Assembly: GCA_031308135.1 (NCBI GenBank)
Contig: JAHLJT010002630.1
Location: forward strand, 96,702,141 to 96,766,140
DNA from: Acheta domesticus
Lineage: Eukaryota > Arthropoda > Insecta > Orthoptera > Gryllidae
DNA length: 64,000 nt
Direction: 5' to 3'
Part shown: one piece after another, positions 49,194-60,705 of the stretch
How the letters are laid out: the number at the start of each line of letters is the position of its first letter
Numbering within the stretch: position 1 is the first letter of the stretch
The notes under the pieces: model-generated
The model's database searches: none
The model's input: the letters and a program-made list of their open reading frames with translations, nothing else
Told to the model about the DNA's origin: nothing
Program-made: the position numbers and the translations under genes

Positions 49194-49736
49194 ATATAGT
49201 GGTTAGGCTGATGTTTCAAAGAAAAGAGTTCGTCCATCAGGGAGCCCATCGCCAACTCAATAAAAAAAAGAGAAACTCATAATGTGAATCAATAAAGGTG
49301 TGTTGATAACATTGGTCACTACCAATTGGTTTTCAAAAATGCAAATAGATGTAGAGCAAGTACATGTACTGGGACAAAACAGTGTATTAGTAAAAAGTGC
49401 AACAAGTGCAAATAACAAGTTCATTGTGTCCAGAATGTTTTGAAAATGTTCATTTAGAATAAAACTTTTGAAACTATAAAATGTATTTGGTTTCAGATTG
49501 TAAATTACCCCGTAAGATATGTCCACACATGAGGACACCATGCACGTATATGGTCATGTATTGTTATTAGCCAAAGCTAATTCGTGCATGGTGTATGAGG
49601 ACGCCTATTTTTTTAACATTAACAATAAATATTCGGCCAATCTAATAAGATAATCTGATAAAGAAAAACATTTTCTTGAAGTGTAACATAAAACATTTTT
49701 TGGATGGAAATTTAAAAATCATGCAGAGAGGGTTAA

Positions 49737-52700
49737 CAAGTAATTTTCCCCATCAGAACAAATGATATATACAACATGACTTAGAGTTGTCTTTTTTGGC
49801 TATATTCTCATATAAAGAAAACAGAACTTGGGAACGAAAACCTTGATTCAGCGATCACTAAAATTTTGCTTTCAAATTTTCAGCTTCATTTTTTTATCAT
49901 GTAATTTTCTCAAAGAACCAAAAACTAAAAAAATACCTCCATTAGCGGTCATGACTTACAACATGACTTGTATTTACTTTTCTTCCCACATTCTCCTATC
50001 AAGAAAAAAACACTGGAAAACCTTTATACAGCTCCTATCAAGAAAAAAAACCTTTATCCAGCGGCCACGAAAATTTAACTTACAAATTTTCAGCTTTGTT
50101 TTTTTAATAAGTAATTATTCCAGAAAAAAAAACAAAAAGGAAAACCCTCTATTAAACGGTCAAGATATATAACATGACTTATACTCACCTTTTTCCTCTC
50201 CTTATTCTTCTTTAAAAAAACAAAACATGGGAACGAAAATATTTCTTCGGCGATCAATAAAATTTACCTTACAAATTTTTAAATTTGTTTTTTCAGAAGT
50301 ATTTTTTCCAATAGGCCAAAACACGAAAAGGAAAACCTCTATTTAACGGTCATGATATACAACATGACTTATACACACCTCTCTCCTTACTATATTCTCC
50401 TATCAAAAAAACAACGCAAGGGAACGAAATCCTTTGTTCAGCGGTCACAAAAAATTAGCTTACGAATTTTGAACTAGCGTTTTTATCACAAGTAATATAT
50501 CTAAAAGGACAAAAAACGAGAAGAAAATCCTCCAATAAACGGTTATGATATACAACATGACCTATAGTCACCTTCCTCCTAGCTGAATTCTCCTATCAAG
50601 AAAAGAAACCATTAGAACTAAAACCTTTATTCAGCGGTCACAAAAATATAGCTTACAAATTTTCAGCTTTTTTTAATAAGTAATTTTATGAAAAGAACAA
50701 AACTTGAAAGGAAAATCCTCTATTAAACGGTCATGATATACAACATAACTTTTACTTATATTTTTCCTTCCCATATTCTCCTATCAATAAAACAAAATAT
50801 GGGAACGAAAACCTTTATTCAGCGGTCACAAAAATATAGCTTACAAATTTTCAGCTTTTTTTAATAAGTAATTTTATGAAAAGAACAAAACTTGAAAGGA
50901 AAATCCTCTATTAAACGGTCATAATATACAACATAACTTTTACTTATATTTTTCCTTCCCATATTCTCCTATCAATAAAACAAAATATGGGAACGAAAAC
51001 CTTTATTAAATGGCCACTAACATTTAGGTTTTAAATTTTCAGCTTTGGTTTTTAGTAAGTAATTTTCCCAACAAAAAACACAAGTATTTTTTCCAATAGG
51101 CCAAAACACAAAAAGGAAAACCTCTATAAAAAACATCACACTTCTTTAAGCGGTCTGTTTTAGAACATGACTTATCGTCACCTTTTTCCTTCCTATATTC
51201 TCCTATCAGAAAAACAAAACTTGGGAAAGAAAACCTTTATTAAGCTGTCACTAAAAATTGCGTACAAATTTTCACCTTCGTTTTTAATAAATAATTTTCC
51301 CAAATGAACAAAACACGAAAAAATACGTCTATTAAACGGTTATGATATACATTTTTCTTTTTCTTCCTATATTCTCCTATCAAGAAAAAAAATTGTGAAC
51401 GAAAACCTTTATTCAGCGGTCACCAAAACTTAGCATACAAATTTTCAGCTTCGTTTTTTAATAAGTAATTTTCACAAAAGAAAAACACACGAGAAGAAAA
51501 ACCTCTGATAAACAGTCATGATATACAATATTCTCCTACCAATAAAACAAAACATGGGAACGAAAACCTTTATTCAGTGGCCACTAAAATTTAGCTTTAA
51601 AATTTTCAGCGTCGTTTTTTTAATACGTATTTTTCCTAAAAGAATATAACACAACACGAAAAAATTCCTTTACTAAGCGGCCAGTTTTAGAGAAGAATTT
51701 ATCGTCACCTATTTCCTTCCTATATTCTCCTATCAGAAAAACAAAAATTGGGAACGAAAACCTTTACTTGGCGGTCACAAAAAAATAGCTTACAAATTTT
51801 CACCTTCGTTTTTTAATAAGTAATTTTCCCAAAAGAACAAAACACGAAAAAATACCTCTATTAAGCGGTTATGATATACAACATGACTTTTACTTACCAT
51901 TTTTTCCCGATACTCTTTCATCAAGAAAACAAAACATGCGAACGAAAATCTTTATTCAACGATCTCAAAAATATTGCTTACAAAATTTAAGCTTCGTTTG
52001 AAATAAGTAATTTTCCAAAAAGAAAAAAACTCGAAAAGGAAAACCTCTATTAAATTGTCATGATATACAACATGACTTATTGTCACCTTTTTCCTTCCTA
52101 TATTTTCCTATCAAAAAACAAACTTGGGAACGAAAACCTTTATTTAGCGTTCACTAAAATACAGCTTACAAATTTTCACCTTCATTTTTTAATATGTCCA
52201 ATCCTTTAATATTCCCAAAAGAACGGAATACGAAAACATACCTCTCTTAAGCCGCCATGATATACAACCTGACTTATAGTCCCCTGTCTTCTTCCTTTAT
52301 TCTCCGATCAAAAAACAAAACATGGGAACGAAAACCTTTATTCAGCGGTCACTAAAATATTGCTTACAAATTTTCAGCTTCTTTTTTAATAAGAAATTTT
52401 CCCAAACGAACAAAACTCAATTAACAAAACTCAATCGACCTCTAAGAAACGATCATGATATACAACCTGACTTATAGTCACCTGTCTTCTTCCTTTATTC
52501 TCCGATCAATAAAACAACAAATGGGAACGAAAACCTTAATTCAGCGGTCACTAAATTTTCAAGCTTACAAATTTTCAGCTTTTGTTTAAAAAAGTAATTT
52601 TTTGAAAAGAACAAAACTCGCAACTCGAAAAATCCTCTATTAAACGTTCATGATATACCACATGACTTTTACTTATCTTTCTCCTTCCCATATTCTCCTA

Positions 52701-54879
52701 TCAATAAAACAAACATTGGAACGAAAACCTTTATTCAGTGGCCACTAAAATTTAGCTTTCAAATTATCAGCTTCTTCATTTAATAAGTAATTTCCCCAAA
52801 AGAACAAAACACAAAAATCTCTATTAAACAGTCATAATATACAACATGACTTTTACTCACCTTCTTCCTTTCCATATTCGTCTATCAAAAAAATGGGAAT
52901 GAAAACCTTTATTCAGCGGTCACTAAAATTTAGCTTACAAATTTTGAGTTTCGTTTTTTAATAAGTAATTTTCACAAAAGAAAAAACACGAGATCAAAAG
53001 CCTCTGTTAAACGGTCATGATACACAGCATGACTTTTACTCACCTTTTTCCTTCCCATATTCTTCTATCAATAAAACAATACATGGGAATGAGAACCTTT
53101 GTTCAGCGGACACTAAAATGTAGCTTACACATTTTCAGCTTTTTTTTAATAAGCAATTTTCTCAAAAGAACAAAACTCAAAAGAAAAAAATTCTATTAAA
53201 TTGTCATGATACACGTCATGACTTTTACTTATCTTTTTCCTTCCCATACTCTCCTATCAATAATACAAACCATGGGAACGAAAACATTAATTCAGCGGCC
53301 ACTAAAATTTAGCTTTTAAATTTTCAGCTTCGTTTTTTTAATATGTAATTGACCCAAAAGAACAAAACACGAAATGAAAAGCGTCGATTAAACATCAAGA
53401 TATACAACTTGACTTATAGTCACCTTTTTCCTTTCTACATTCTTCTATCAAGAAAGCAAAACATGGGAACGAAATTCCTTACTAAACGGTCACTAAAATA
53501 TTGCTCACAAATTTTCAGCTTCGTTTTTGAATAAGCAATTTTTCCAAACGAACAAAACTCGAAAACGAAAACCTCAATTAAATGGTCATTATATACAACA
53601 TGACTTTTATTTACCATTTTCCTTTTAATATTCTCATATCAAAAAACAAAACATTGGAACGAAAACCTCTATTCAGCGGCCACTAAAATTTAGCTTTCAA
53701 ATTATCTTCGTTTTTTAGTAAGTAAAATTCCCAAAAGAACAAAACAGGAAAAAATACCTTTATTAAAGGGATATGATATAGAACATGACTTATAGTCACC
53801 TTTTTTCTTCCTATATTCTTCTATCAAGAAAACAAAACATGGGAACGAAAACCTTTATTCAGCGGCCACTAAAATTTAACTTACAAATTTTAGCTTCTTT
53901 TTTAATAAGTAATTTTCCCAAAAGAACAAAATACGAAAATATAAACCACTATTAAACGGTTATGATGTACAACATGACTTATACTTTCCTTTTTCCTTCT
54001 CACATTGTTCTATCAAGAAAACAAAACATGGGAAAGAAAACCTTTATCCAGCGGTCACTAGAATGTGGCTTAAAAATTTTCAGCTTCCTTTTTTATATAA
54101 GTAATTTTCCCGAAAGAACAAAACACAAAAATATAAACCTCTATTAAACGGACATGATATACAACCTGACTTACACTCTCTTTTTTCCTTCCCATATTCT
54201 CCTACCAAGAAAACAAAACATAGGAACAAGAACCTTTATTTAGCGGTCAATTCATTGCAGCTATCAAATTCTCACTTAAGTTTCTTAATAAGTTATTTTA
54301 TGAAAAGAAAACACGAAAAAAATACCTGTTAAACGGTCATGTATTTTACACTAATAATATTCAGCTTTTTCTTCCCATTTTCTTTTATCAATAAAACAAA
54401 CATGAAAAAAACGTTGTTTCAGCGGTAATCTAATTGAAGCTAACAAATTATCAGTTTAGTTTTTTTAGTCATTTTGTTAAATGAACAAAACACGAAAATA
54501 AAATCGCTATTGTCATTGCTATGTCATGATATATAACATAACAAAAACTCACCTTTTTTCTTCCCATATTCCCTTATCAAGAAAACAAAACATGGGAACC
54601 AAAACCTTTGTTCAACGGTCAATTCTTTTCAGCCAAAAACTCTCAGCTTAATTTTCTTAATAACATATTTTATCAAAATAACAAAACACAAAAAGTAAAA
54701 CCTCTATTAAACCGTCACGATAACAACCGTAACTAATACTGAGGTATTTTGTTTCTCATATTCTCCTATTAAGAAAACATAACTCACGAACAAACACCTT
54801 TATTTAGCTGTCATTAAAATTATGCTAAGGAATTGTCAGCTCAATTACTTTAATAAGTTATTTTTCAAGAGAACAAAAC
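49737..54879 (+). repeat. 190-bp satellite, forward block 3 continued
   Basis: The same forward units resume directly after the piggyBac-like element. From about 54,250 the units change to the divergent edge subfamily (AGCTAACAAATTCTCAGCTTA type) also found at 29,815-31,160. Two adjacent units near 50,630-51,000 are almost identical (shared AAAATATAGCTTACAAATTT and TTTTATGAAAAGAACAAAAC), suggesting recent amplification. Confidence 0.92.
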
Positions 54880-54889
54880 AGAAAAAGAT

Positions 54890-55299
54890 TAATTAATTAA
54901 TTAATTTACCCTTTGCACTTTTAGTGCTGCAGGATTATCCTGCTTAGGGTTAGAGGAGGTTAGGACTCCTCTTTCAGCCATTTTTCCGGTTTTATCCCCA
55001 CTTCCAAGGCCCTCTGTACAGAAGAATGTAACGGGTATCTAGTAGATGGTTGTGTCTCTAGAAGTGGGGTGAAGATGGCGTGGCAAGCGTCATGCTTCAA
55101 CCGGACACCTTTTCCCCCAATATTTACTGTTAATAAAGCCAGTAAATATTGGTACTCATTTGGAAAGAAGGCTGAGTGGACCTAAGGATCGCCCTGAATA
55201 GGACATCATCGGATAAAAATCCCCAGCCATGCTTGGATTTGAACCCGGGTCCCTCAGGTTAGCAAGCGAGTGTCCTAACCACTACGCTGCCACGACCCC
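54890..55299 (-). repeat. tRNA-derived SINE with target duplication
   Basis: A full-length SINE on the minus strand. The head starts GGGGTCGTGGCAGCGTAGTG (box A region, plus-strand 55,275-55,292), and box B is GGTTCAAATCC (plus-strand 55,235-55,245). The 3' tail is (AATT)n at 54,890-54,903. A 10-bp target duplication AGAAAAAGAT flanks it (54,880-54,889 and 55,300-55,309). It inserted into a divergent satellite monomer. No ORF. Confidence 0.9.
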
Positions 55300-55309
55300 A
55301 GAAAAAGAT

Positions 55310-55525
55310 AAACCTCTATTAAACGGTCATTAATTTTACATAACTAAAACTACCTTTTTTGCTTCCAATATTCTATCAAGAAAACAAAACAAAGAATCAC
55401 AAACCTTGATTGAGCGGTCATTGAATTTCAAATAACAAATTCTCAGCTTAGTTTACTGAGGTTTTTGTATCAAATGAACAAAACAAGAAAAAAACCTCTA
55501 TTAATTGTCGTGATTAATAACATAA
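55310..55525 (+). repeat. 190-bp satellite, right edge
   Basis: The last, strongly diverged units (CTCTATTAAACGGTCATTAA and GAGCGGTCATTGAATTTCAA). Confidence 0.8.
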
Positions 55526-57420
55526 CTAATGGGTCATTCCATGTCAAATCGGCCAAAATTTCCCGACTATGTTCCGATTCGACTGAAACTTTTTGAATCG
55601 CTTTAGAATGACGAAACAACATTGAATACGTCTTTTTGAAAATTTTGAAATGTGATATTTGACATGAGTTCCAGAAGGTATTATCTAAAAAACTAGTAAA
55701 GCATCTTCAAATTTGACTTTACTTTGCAACTTGCTTTATATTTCTAATGAGTGCATCCCACCCTAATGGTTTCATATGATAAACCGAATTATATGGGCAT
55801 TATTTAAGCCAAAGTAAATAATTACGATTTTTTAAAAATTCATTATCTCAAATACTCCATCTCGGATTTTCCTTTTTTTGTCGTCGAATTGAAGCGGAAA
55901 CATTGAAGTTTATAGTAGTTTAAGAATCTTGATGGTAAATTGGAATTTACGAGAGATATTACCAGTTAAAGTTACATTTTCATTTTTGCTTTTTATGGAC
56001 TTAGGACAACTATACATATATAAACGCTTATCATTTGTATATCTTGCTTTCATTATTTAGTGATTAATTCTCGTACATTTTAAATGTATCTGAAGCATAT
56101 TTTCGCAGGCAGAAACTTCTATTTATACCGGGTAACTCACCAATTGTGAGCCACCCTCATATCTTCTTAACGGCTCACAACATCGAAAAGCACTTTTCGC
56201 TCATCAATTCGGAATCATGGGGCAAGTAATGTGCTTTAGAGATATTGTTTGTAATATTTTTAGTTTTGTGCGGTTGTACTAGCCGCCTTTTCAGAGAACT
56301 ACGTATTCACAATTCAAGACAGTGTACAGAAAGTACATTGGAACAATGCCATGTTATACATGCTATTTGCGGCCAAGCGAAGAAGCTATTGTTTCCAGTT
56401 TGTTTGAAGAAGCCAATTTTGTCATAATATCAGACGATTTAAATCATAGCACGGCAGCGTGTATTATTTCCAAATACAACTAAATATTCTTGAAAACTAA
56501 AATTTAAAACTTTTTTTGTAACTAGCTCGAAATGCCACTCAGCTCTTCCTGTAATATATTCATGAAGGCATAGATTAAGAATATTATACTTATTTTTATG
56601 TTGAGCTCTTGCTCCATCTGTATAGTATAAAATTTTTCTTTAGATTGAAATTTTAGTTTCATTTCGATGAGGTTGGCAGTGACGAAACTCCGCCGTGTTG
56701 AATTTTTAGGGTCTTTACTTACGTGGGGACACCTATATATAGGTGTGTCAACTAGCCGCCTTTGGGGCAAATTTTCTAAAACCAGTTTGAGGCCAGTTCC
56801 TCGCTTGTCCGTACGGTGCGCACGAACGGTTTGGGTCGCGGTATAAGATATACATCTTAAGATGACATCTTAAACTGTGGTTATTAGACAGTTTTTATAT
56901 AATATTTTCTAACCATTTTCGTAACTGTTCGCTTTGGACTTTACCAATTCCACCGCGAAGCGAGAAATCGCTGACTTGAAATAAGTAATCAGCTGGCCAC
57001 AGAGCTGTCGAATGGATCACACCCAATCACGACCTTGCCAAATGAGACCCAAAGATTGCAGCGCTTACATGCGAGAACTAGCCTCACGTATGCTTCAGTT
57101 TTAAACTGGAAGTGAACACACCTATTACTAGTTCACTACGTTTACAGACGGAGTGCTGTGATCTGTTTACATGAGTTCACCGCCGACTGAATGAGAAACG
57201 CGCGTCTGCAGTAGATACTGACCGTTTAATATGATATAGATGGCGGTGAGCAGCACAGAGAACCCCGGCAGGGCAAGAACATAACCATTAAGCAGTAGAT
57301 AAGTGCAAAGAAGAAATAAAAATATTGCACGTGAATGTTGTGAATAGCGTGTGGTGTGATCTATTTTATTGTATATTACCTTAATCATATAAAGGCCCGA
57401 CTCCTAGCTCACTGTCAGAA
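55526..57420. other. Intergenic, nothing firm
   Basis: Begins with GGGTCATTCCATGTCAAATC, possibly the edge of another dispersed repeat. A minus-strand hydrophobic frame near 57,170-57,390 has no splice support. No gene called. Confidence 0.35.
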
Positions 57421-57546
57421 AGGCATAATTCGTCAGCTGTGTCCGTAGCGCTTGTGCTGCCTTCGGAGACAGCTGATTGACATCGGGACCATTCGTGTCT
57501 TCTCGGTTGTGTGTTCGGGCCTTCACTTTCAAAACAACATTAGTTC

Positions 57547-59005
57547 CTAATTCTGCCGTCTGCAAATGTAAAGTGAACGTGTAATATACATCTTACACCG
57601 TGGCGAGGCTGAGGCGTCCTGGCCCTCGAGTCCTTCACGGCACGCGCCAATCGAAGATTTTCTCCCCCTGAGCTCAGTGTTCTTAACTTCAAACGCACGA
57701 ACACGTTCACTGAGCACCACTTTTACACTTTTCCATACGCACCGGTTGCACGACCGACCAGTCGTCGCCAATAAAGTCTATGTCGCGAATGCGCTCACAG
57801 GAGTTATGGCACCACTTCCCACACACACTGCATTCGGCACCGGATTTCAGCGCTCTTCGACACACGAAACATGCAGGACCGGGGTTTAATTCCAGGCTGC
57901 CAATCAGTGTTGCCAGGTCCCATGGACATTTGGCCGCTAGATGGCATGTGTAATTCCGCTAAATTTAAAACTTCTTGCGGCTAACTTTTCCGCTAAATCT
58001 AGATATTTAATTTTACATATAATACAATTGTTTTTAATAAGTAATATTTAATATCAAGTAATTGTTTATGTAAATGATATTTATATCAGGTACAAAAGTA
58101 TTAAAAATGAAAATATGTAATGAATCAGGACTAGGATGATAAATAAGCCATGTAAGAAATAATATTAATTATACGCGTGCAGAATGAATAATTTACAATT
58201 TTTTATTTTATTACATGATAATAAAATTACAAATTCAATATCAAAATATAACATATTGTTGTAGTAACTTGTAATAAGGTTTAAGGTTTACAACTTATTG
58301 TAAGTATATATAAAATATACAAATATAAGCAATGATTAAGTATTGCACATGTTTGTGCGATTATATTTATAATTTATAACTTAAATCTAACTATACAATA
58401 GTTTAAAGAGTCGGATCGCAGTAATAATAATAATATTGATCTATTATTACTATAGTTACTATCTTTGTTTAGTTTGTCATCATCATGTGTTAAAAAGAGA
58501 TTATCATATACGAACAGACCAGGCATTAATGTCCATGACTGTACTTGTTTACTTTGGATAATAAGGGACGGAATTCTCTATCATATGTATCCTATCATAT
58601 CTTCGATGTTCCCATCAGTTTTTGCGGTCTTCTAACCAAAATTTATACATAGAAAACATGTTAAAACCTCGTAGCTGGAATTCCGCCAAATTCTTTTCTT
58701 TCCGCTAGCCGCTAAATCATCATTTCTCTCCGCTAAAACGGTTCAAATTCCGCAAGAACTAGCAGCGAATCCGCTAAACTGGCAACACTGCCGCCAATTA
58801 CTAGTAGCACGGAGATTAAAGATAACACACTCACCGTTGCCGTCAGCACGAGATATCCATCGCGTTTTGTAAAACGTACGCGAAGACATCCCGCCCGGTC
58901 AGCCCAGTTACCGATCCTCGCCCGATCGTAGTACCGTCGCCTTGCTTTCACAGCTAATCCCCAGGGAGCTACTAGCTCCCACGTTCCTACGCCACGACGA
59001 CCGAG
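57547..59005 (-). pseudogene. Non-LTR retrotransposon ORF1 fragment with 2A-like motif and PHD-like finger
   Basis: The minus-strand frame is split by a hAT element (57,905-58,790). Ignoring it, reading is continuous: a basic N-terminal part (VKARRRYYDRARIGNWADRA), then a hydrophobic run (VSVLSLISVLLVIG), then SLELNPGP (57,875-57,892). This is a 2A-like ribosome-skipping motif; the family core is D-V/I-E-x-NPGP, and here the D is replaced. A PHD-like Cys/His cluster follows: CFVC, ECSVCGKWCHNSC and, one frame over, SCNRC (57,735-57,871). The order hydrophobic-2A-PHD is known at the start of some CR1-like retroelements. A 4-bp duplication (GGTCGGTC) shifts the frame just before the last Cys pair. 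No start codon in frame and no endonuclease or RT downstream. Confidence 0.7.
57905..58790. mobile_element. hAT-like non-autonomous element in the ORF1 fragment
   Basis: 886 bp with terminal inverted repeats CAGTGTTGCCAG and CTGGCAACACTG. It is flanked by an 8-bp target duplication with one mismatch (CTGCCAAT 57,897-57,904; CCGCCAAT 58,791-58,798). Subterminal CCGCTAAA motifs repeat on both sides. The interior is very AT-rich, without transposase. Confidence 0.9.
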
Positions 59006-59009
59006 GAGA

Positions 59010-59447
59010 GAATGGTGCTAGTCCCATTTTCGGGTACTGCTTCTTTTCGAAAATTGCAATAAAAATTTCAAAACAACGAAATTGACAGAGATCTCTACCT
59101 GTTCTAAAAAATCAGCACATTAAAAAAAGGTCTCGTACATTTGTTTGAAAAGACTATTAGTTTCCGCGAAATTGTTGCTTGAAATTAATGAAATATATAT
59201 AGGTGTCCCACAACCTGCGGACCATGAGAAAAATTCCCGGAGCACAGAGTCAATGGCTGAGGCGGGTGTGGTGACGAGGGCGGGGAAGGGAGTGGGATGG
59301 GACGTGGCGGGGCCGAAGCGAGGGCGTGGCAAGGGGCGGGGCGGGGCGAGGACGGGGACGAGGGCAAGGTGCAGGCGGAACCGTGGGTGGATGCGCGGGC
59401 GGAGGCGGGGACGGCGGAGTGCACAGGAAGGGGGGAAGCCCGTAGGC
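59010..59447. other. Intergenic with a G-rich tract
   Basis: Between about 59,265 and 59,430 the plus strand is strongly G-rich (GGGGCGGGGCGGGGCGAGGA type). Open frames here are compositional; no gene called. Confidence 0.45.
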
Positions 59448-59778
59448 CAGGCTGTCCAACTTCGAAGAGCTTAAGGGCCACATAGCAAATTCTAGTTAAG
59501 CCGGGGGCCGCACCCTAACGTAACATGGTGTTTACCCAACTACTGAGATTATACTGAAACGAAAATACATTAGATTCGACTTTTATTCAACATACTTAAT
59601 GATTAACGTACATACAACGAGAAAATTAATACATCATTAAATAAAAATAAGATGAATTGTTCAATTGTATTGTATAATACAATTTGCTATAATACAATTT
59701 GGTTGCTATAATACAATTTTTCAAAGTAGTAGCGGGCCGCATAAAAAGATGCGGCGGGCCGCCAGTTGGAAAATCCTG
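59448..59778. mobile_element. hAT (Charlie-type) MITE
   Basis: 331 bp. The left end CAGGCTGTCCAACTTCGAAG and right end CCGCCAGTTGGAAAATCCTG are imperfect inverted repeats; the CAGG-TTCCAACTGG-GGGCCGC style is typical of Charlie-like hAT MITEs. An 8-bp target duplication with one mismatch flanks it (CCGTAGGC 59,440-59,447; CTGTAGGC 59,779-59,786). Confidence 0.8.
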
Positions 59779-59786
59779 CTGTAGGC

Positions 59787-60453
59787 AATTCTCGCTCAGT
59801 TTTGTTTCTTTAGGCGCCGAGTTATCCTGCAGATCAATTTACTCTTAAGCCGGTAAAAGAGAAAGGGAATCAATGGCAGTTGGAGATAAGTAACATAGTG
59901 CTGTGAGATGCTTATCATGTCACGAAAGATATGAAACGAACACGGCAGCAGACCTCTGGTCGTCAGAGCCGTTTTACCAGCTTTGGGGGCTCTTAGGCCT
60001 ACGTTTATTTGGGGCCCCCTATTCTTACTGCTACCCATCTCCCCCTTAATTTAAAGGAAAGTTTTGTTAAACACACGTAACTGATCACCGAGTGACATTC
60101 TCGCATCAACCAGCAACATTCCATATTATAAATATTATCCAATGATGCGCGACACATCACTTATACAAATTTTTTTTGTATAGTTTAATCATAAATCACT
60201 TTCTTTAGTTCACTTTTTGAAAAAAAGTTATATTAAGTAATTTTCAAGAACTATCGGGGGCACTGGGCCAGGGCCTTTGGGGCCCGTGCGTTCACACGGG
60301 CCTGCAGGTCTTGAGGAAATCGGGAGGAGGCGGCCACAATCCTCAATGCGAAGGTGCACGGAGCTCAAGTCGCCAGAAACGATTGCCCTCATACGGCGCT
60401 CGAATGCGAGTAAAATTTACTAGTTAGGGCGAATCTCGTACCCCTCGTCCATT
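59787..60453. other. Probable 3' region of the zinc-finger gene
   Basis: Downstream of the zinc-finger stop codon on the minus strand. A minus-strand AATAAA (plus-strand TTTATT, about 60,004-60,009) could be a polyadenylation signal. This is not otherwise supported. Confidence 0.3.
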
Positions 60454-60683
60454 CTTCGGTTTTTCTTTCTTGGCGCGTGAGGGGGGGTGTCATCAAAATG
60501 GAATCTCTCACGGTATTTCGCGTCGTTCTCAGTCGTGCCGCTAGAAATCGCATGATCGCCAGCACTACTCGATACAGTCGCGATCATGCGAAACCTAGCG
60601 GCACAACCGAGAACGACGCGAAATACCGTGAGATATTCCATTTTGATGGCACACACCCACGCGCCAAGAAAGAAAAACCGAAG
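60454..60683. mobile_element. Fold-back MITE, copy 3, in the zinc-finger 3' UTR
   Basis: A 230-bp near-perfect inverted repeat. CTTCGGTTTTTCTTTCTTGG at the left pairs with CCAAGAAAGAAAAACCGAAG at the right. The middle carries CGGTATTTCGCGTCGTTCTC and its complement; the centre is near 60,570. It is close to copy 1 in sequence. The right end lies 22 bp past the zinc-finger stop codon, so any transcript reading through would contain a long hairpin. Confidence 0.92.
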
Positions 60684-60705
60684 TATAACCACAATCGCGT
60701 TTGAT

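Larger units (their letters stand above)
41881..49732. mobile_element. piggyBac-like composite element, 7.85 kb, carrying a minisatellite
   Basis: The left end CCCTCTCATGCAT follows TTAA (41,877-41,880). The right end ATGCAGAGAGGG precedes TTAA (49,733-49,736). The ends are inverted copies apart from one base, and TTAA is the piggyBac target site. Removing the element joins CTGCGTGTTGTATTAA to CAAGTAATTTTCCCC, restoring the satellite consensus. Subterminal motifs recur: GAGGACACCATGC at about 42,260 and 49,530, and the inverted GCATGGTGTATGAGGAC at about 49,585. No transposase frame exists. About 5.3 kb of the interior is a 16-bp minisatellite. It is therefore non-autonomous; whether it moved at full size or expanded afterwards is unknown. 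Confidence 0.85.

Noticed and set aside
55227..55299. tRNA gene on the minus strand
   Set aside because: Part of a SINE with target duplications and a tail.
29815..55525. CRISPR-like array
   Set aside because: Units are contiguous degenerate satellite monomers without unique spacers, in a eukaryotic context.
57167..57388. Hydrophobic minus-strand frame as membrane protein exon
   Set aside because: No acceptor in a usable position and no neighbouring exon.
57420..57560. Minus-strand frame after an acceptor-like TTACATTTGCAG (51 codons)
   Set aside because: No matching upstream exon once the above donor is rejected; not called.
58733..58951. Exon with a strong donor ACG|GTGAGT on the minus strand
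   Set aside because: At first it looked like a spliced host exon. Removing the hAT element shows that the reading continues through the supposed donor into the 2A motif, so GTGAGT is coding there.
59185..59485. Pro/Ser-rich and Arg-rich frames
   Set aside because: Result of a G-rich compositional tract; ends in a transposon.
60420..60705. Extension of the zinc-finger reading into the fold-back
   Set aside because: It is in a different frame from the fingers; the finger frame stops at 60,706.
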